DNA of 64,000 bases from NCBI RefSeq assembly GCF_016909575.1, contig NZ_JAFBGA010000009.1:62001-126000 (forward strand), read 5' to 3'. Positions 62,603 to 64,000 of this stretch are shown piece after piece. The stretch comes from Streptomyces sp. HB132 (lineage in GTDB: Bacteria; Actinomycetota; Actinomycetes; Streptomycetales; Streptomycetaceae). Below the pieces are notes generated by a model. That model worked only from the letters and a program-made list of their open reading frames with translations. It was not told the origin of the DNA and did not search any database. Numbering within the stretch: position 1 is the first letter of the stretch; each line of letters starts with the position of its first letter. Made by a program: the position numbers and the translations under genes.

Positions 62603-63420
62603 GGATCTGGGTCAACGACGGACTGCGGGACGCCGACGACGCCCGGCTGTCCGTGCTCGACCACGGGCTGACCGTGGGCGACGGCGTCTTCGAGACGGTC
62701 CGGGTCGCCGGGGGCCGTCCCTTCGCCCTCACCCGGCACCTCGGCCGGCTGACGCGCTCGGCGCGGGGTCTGGGCCTGGCCGACCCCGACCACGACGAGG
62801 TCCGTCGCGCGGTCGCGGCCGTCATCGAGGCCAACCCCGTGGAGCTCGGCCGACTCCGGATCACGTACACCGGTGGTCTCTCACCGCTCGGCTCCGACCG
62901 TGGCGACGCCGGGCCCAGCCTGGTCGTCGCCCTGGGTGAGGCCGCGCGCCGCCCCGACAGCACGGCCGTGGTCACCGTCCCCTGGACGCGTAACGAACGC
63001 GGCGCAGTGACGGGACTCAAGACCACCTCCTACGCCGAGAACGTCGTCGCACTCGCGCGTGCCCACGAGCACGGAGCGTCGGAGGCGCTCTTCCCCAACA
63101 CGGTCGGACAGCTCTGCGAGGGCACCGGCTCCAACGTCTTCGTCGTCCTCGGCGGGCGGATCCACACGCCGCCCGTCGCCTCGGGATGCCTGGCGGGGAT
63201 CACACGCGCCCTGTGTGTGGAGTGGACCGGCGCGCAGGAGACCGATCTCCCGCTGGACGTGCTCGAGCGGGCCGACGAGATCTTCCTGACCTCCACACTC
63301 CGCGACATCCAGGCCGTCCACCGGGTCGACGGCCGACAACTGCCCGGCGCCCCCGGGCCCGTGACGGCGAAGGCCATGCGGGTCTTCGACGAGCGCGCGG
63401 CGGACGATCTCGATCCGTGA
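62599..63420 (+). CDS. pabC: Class IV aminotransferase, 4-amino-4-deoxychorismate lyase-like
   Basis: A 273-residue PLP enzyme of the branched-chain aminotransferase / ADC-lyase fold. LDHGLTVGDGVFETVRVAGG opens the family region, the PLP lysine is in VTGLKTTSYAENVVALARA, and CEGTGSNVFVVLGGRIHTPP and EIFLTSTLRDIQAV follow. It should release pyruvate from aminodeoxychorismate to give p-aminobenzoate. The ATG overlaps the pabB-like stop, so the two form one folate unit. A D-amino-acid or branched-chain aminotransferase role is less likely. Confidence 0.82.
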   Translation: MRIWVNDGLRDADDARLSVLDHGLTVGDGVFETVRVAGGRPFALTRHLGRLTRSARGLGLADPDHDEVRRAVAAVIEANPVELGRLRITYTGGLSPLGSDRGDAGPSLVVALGEAARRPDSTAVVTVPWTRNERGAVTGLKTTSYAENVVALARAHEHGASEALFPNTVGQLCEGTGSNVFVVLGGRIHTPPVASGCLAGITRALCVEWTGAQETDLPLDVLERADEIFLTSTLRDIQAVHRVDGRQLPGAPGPVTAKAMRVFDERAADDLDP

Positions 63421-63504
63421 ACCCAGGCCTTCGAAGCCCCGTGGCCGGCTGCCGGAATCCGCAAAGGGGGTGACGGCCCGCCGCCCAGCGGATAGAACAC
63501 CCTG

Positions 63505-64000
63505 ATGACCACGACCATCCGGCCGGCCGGGCCGGTCCAGCAGGGCGCCGACGGCGCACGGGCACGCACGTACGACGTGTGCGACAACGGGCGGCCCGTG
63601 GGCGCCGTCGACATCTCCACCGACCCGGTGTTCGGTCCCTCGGCGGGCATCCTCCGGTCCGTCGGCATCGACGAAGCGCACCGCAGGCGCGGCCGCGGGA
63701 CCATCGCCGCGCTCGCCGCCGAGGAGGTGCTGCGCGGCTGGGGCTGCGCCCAGGTGCGCCTGGTGGCCGCCGCCGACAACCAGGCCGCACAGGCACTGGC
63801 GGCCGTGCTCGGCTACACCGAGCGCAGCCGGAACATGCTGAAGCGTCTGCGGCGCACCGCCCCCGCGCTGCCCGCCGGGGTCACCGGACGGCCCATGACG
63901 GAGCGGGAGTACGCCGAGTGGGCGGCCACCAGCGCCGAGACGTACGCGAGGGAATGGGTGGAACGCGGCGTGCCGGAGGAGCAGGCCCGGCGCAAGGCCG
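63505..64000 (+). CDS. GNAT-family N-acetyltransferase, 5' part (runs off window)
   Basis: The frame is open from ATG 63505 to the window end (165 complete codons seen). It shows a GNAT core: GAVDISTDPVFGPSAGILRS, GIDEAHRRRGRGTIAALAAE (acetyl-CoA loop RRRGRGT) and AAQALAAVLGYTERS. A second region starts at TGRPMTEREYAEWAATSAET, perhaps a further domain. A TAGAAC -10-like hexamer at 63493-63498 ends 6 nt before the ATG, so the mRNA is probably leaderless. Confidence 0.85.
   Translation, partial: MTTTIRPAGPVQQGADGARARTYDVCDNGRPVGAVDISTDPVFGPSAGILRSVGIDEAHRRRGRGTIAALAAEEVLRGWGCAQVRLVAAADNQAAQALAAVLGYTERSRNMLKRLRRTAPALPAGVTGRPMTEREYAEWAATSAETYAREWVERGVPEEQARRKA

Overview
The window is a stretch of high-GC actinobacterial chromosome, almost certainly Streptomyces. 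The evidence is strong G/C bias at third codon positions, many GTG and a few TTG starts, ATGA stop/start overlaps inside operons, start codons 6-9 nt behind a TANNNT -10 hexamer (leaderless style), and the gene order pheT / argCJBDR / argH / glpQ1 / metNIQ / cob genes / tRNA array. From memory that order matches the S. coelicolor core chromosome; no alignment was run. Almost everything is chromosomal core; one patch near 11.5-15.9 kb is visibly broken and rearranged.

Layout. 1-6.5 kb: 3' end of pheT with a strong terminator, a TPR-type regulator behind a palindrome, a Nudix hydrolase, 3-hydroxyacyl-CoA dehydrogenase and a Tat-exported GHL10 hydrolase. 6.5-11.5 kb: DUF1918 protein, a divergent EamA transporter / MocR regulator pair, a GNAT, a histidine-phosphatase-fold protein lacking its catalytic histidines, and a serine hydrolase. 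11.5-15.9 kb: a response-regulator gene reduced to its C-terminus, a three-gene WXG-like cassette, a frameshifted Tn3 transposase tail, an HTH-less LysR-like protein divergent from a DUF5997 gene, and an ankyrin pseudogene. 15.9-25.3 kb: SRPBCC and TmrB-like proteins, then an ABC exporter locus with two ATPases and two giant FtsX-type permeases; the second ATPase ends in an AbrB-like segment.

26.1-36.6 kb: the arginine regulon. argC-argJ-argB-argD-argR form a tightly coupled operon behind a TTGCAT-N17-TATAGT promoter overlapped by two 18-bp ARG-box-like sites. argH has its own promoter and a similar site 3 kb away. Together with an unseen argF/argG they make arginine, and ArgR closes the feedback loop. 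Between and after them lie an L,D-transpeptidase, a PPOX protein, a HEAT-repeat protein and an aldo/keto reductase. 36.7-43.7 kb: HAD phosphatase, TetR/MFS drug-efflux pair, plsC, glpQ1 with a PHO-box-like sequence, a sigma-like gene, a GNAT and two small membrane proteins.

43.9-54.6 kb: sulfur and cobalamin. metN-metI-metQ (methionine uptake) is preceded by a 28-codon peptide ending in Cys-Met-Cys-Arg-Met, a probable attenuator. cobL (CbiE-CbiT fusion), a large disordered-BluB-CobT fusion and a CysG-type dehydrogenase/SUMT fusion supply corrin-ring and lower-ligand steps. 54.6-64 kb: SpoU methyltransferase, Ser/Thr kinase, a frameshifted small gene, a phosphotransferase, a zinc-ribbon protein, an OFA-type MFS transporter with an overlapping 38-aa partner, five tRNA genes (Gly, Cys, three Val), a pabB/pabC-like folate pair and the start of a GNAT gene.
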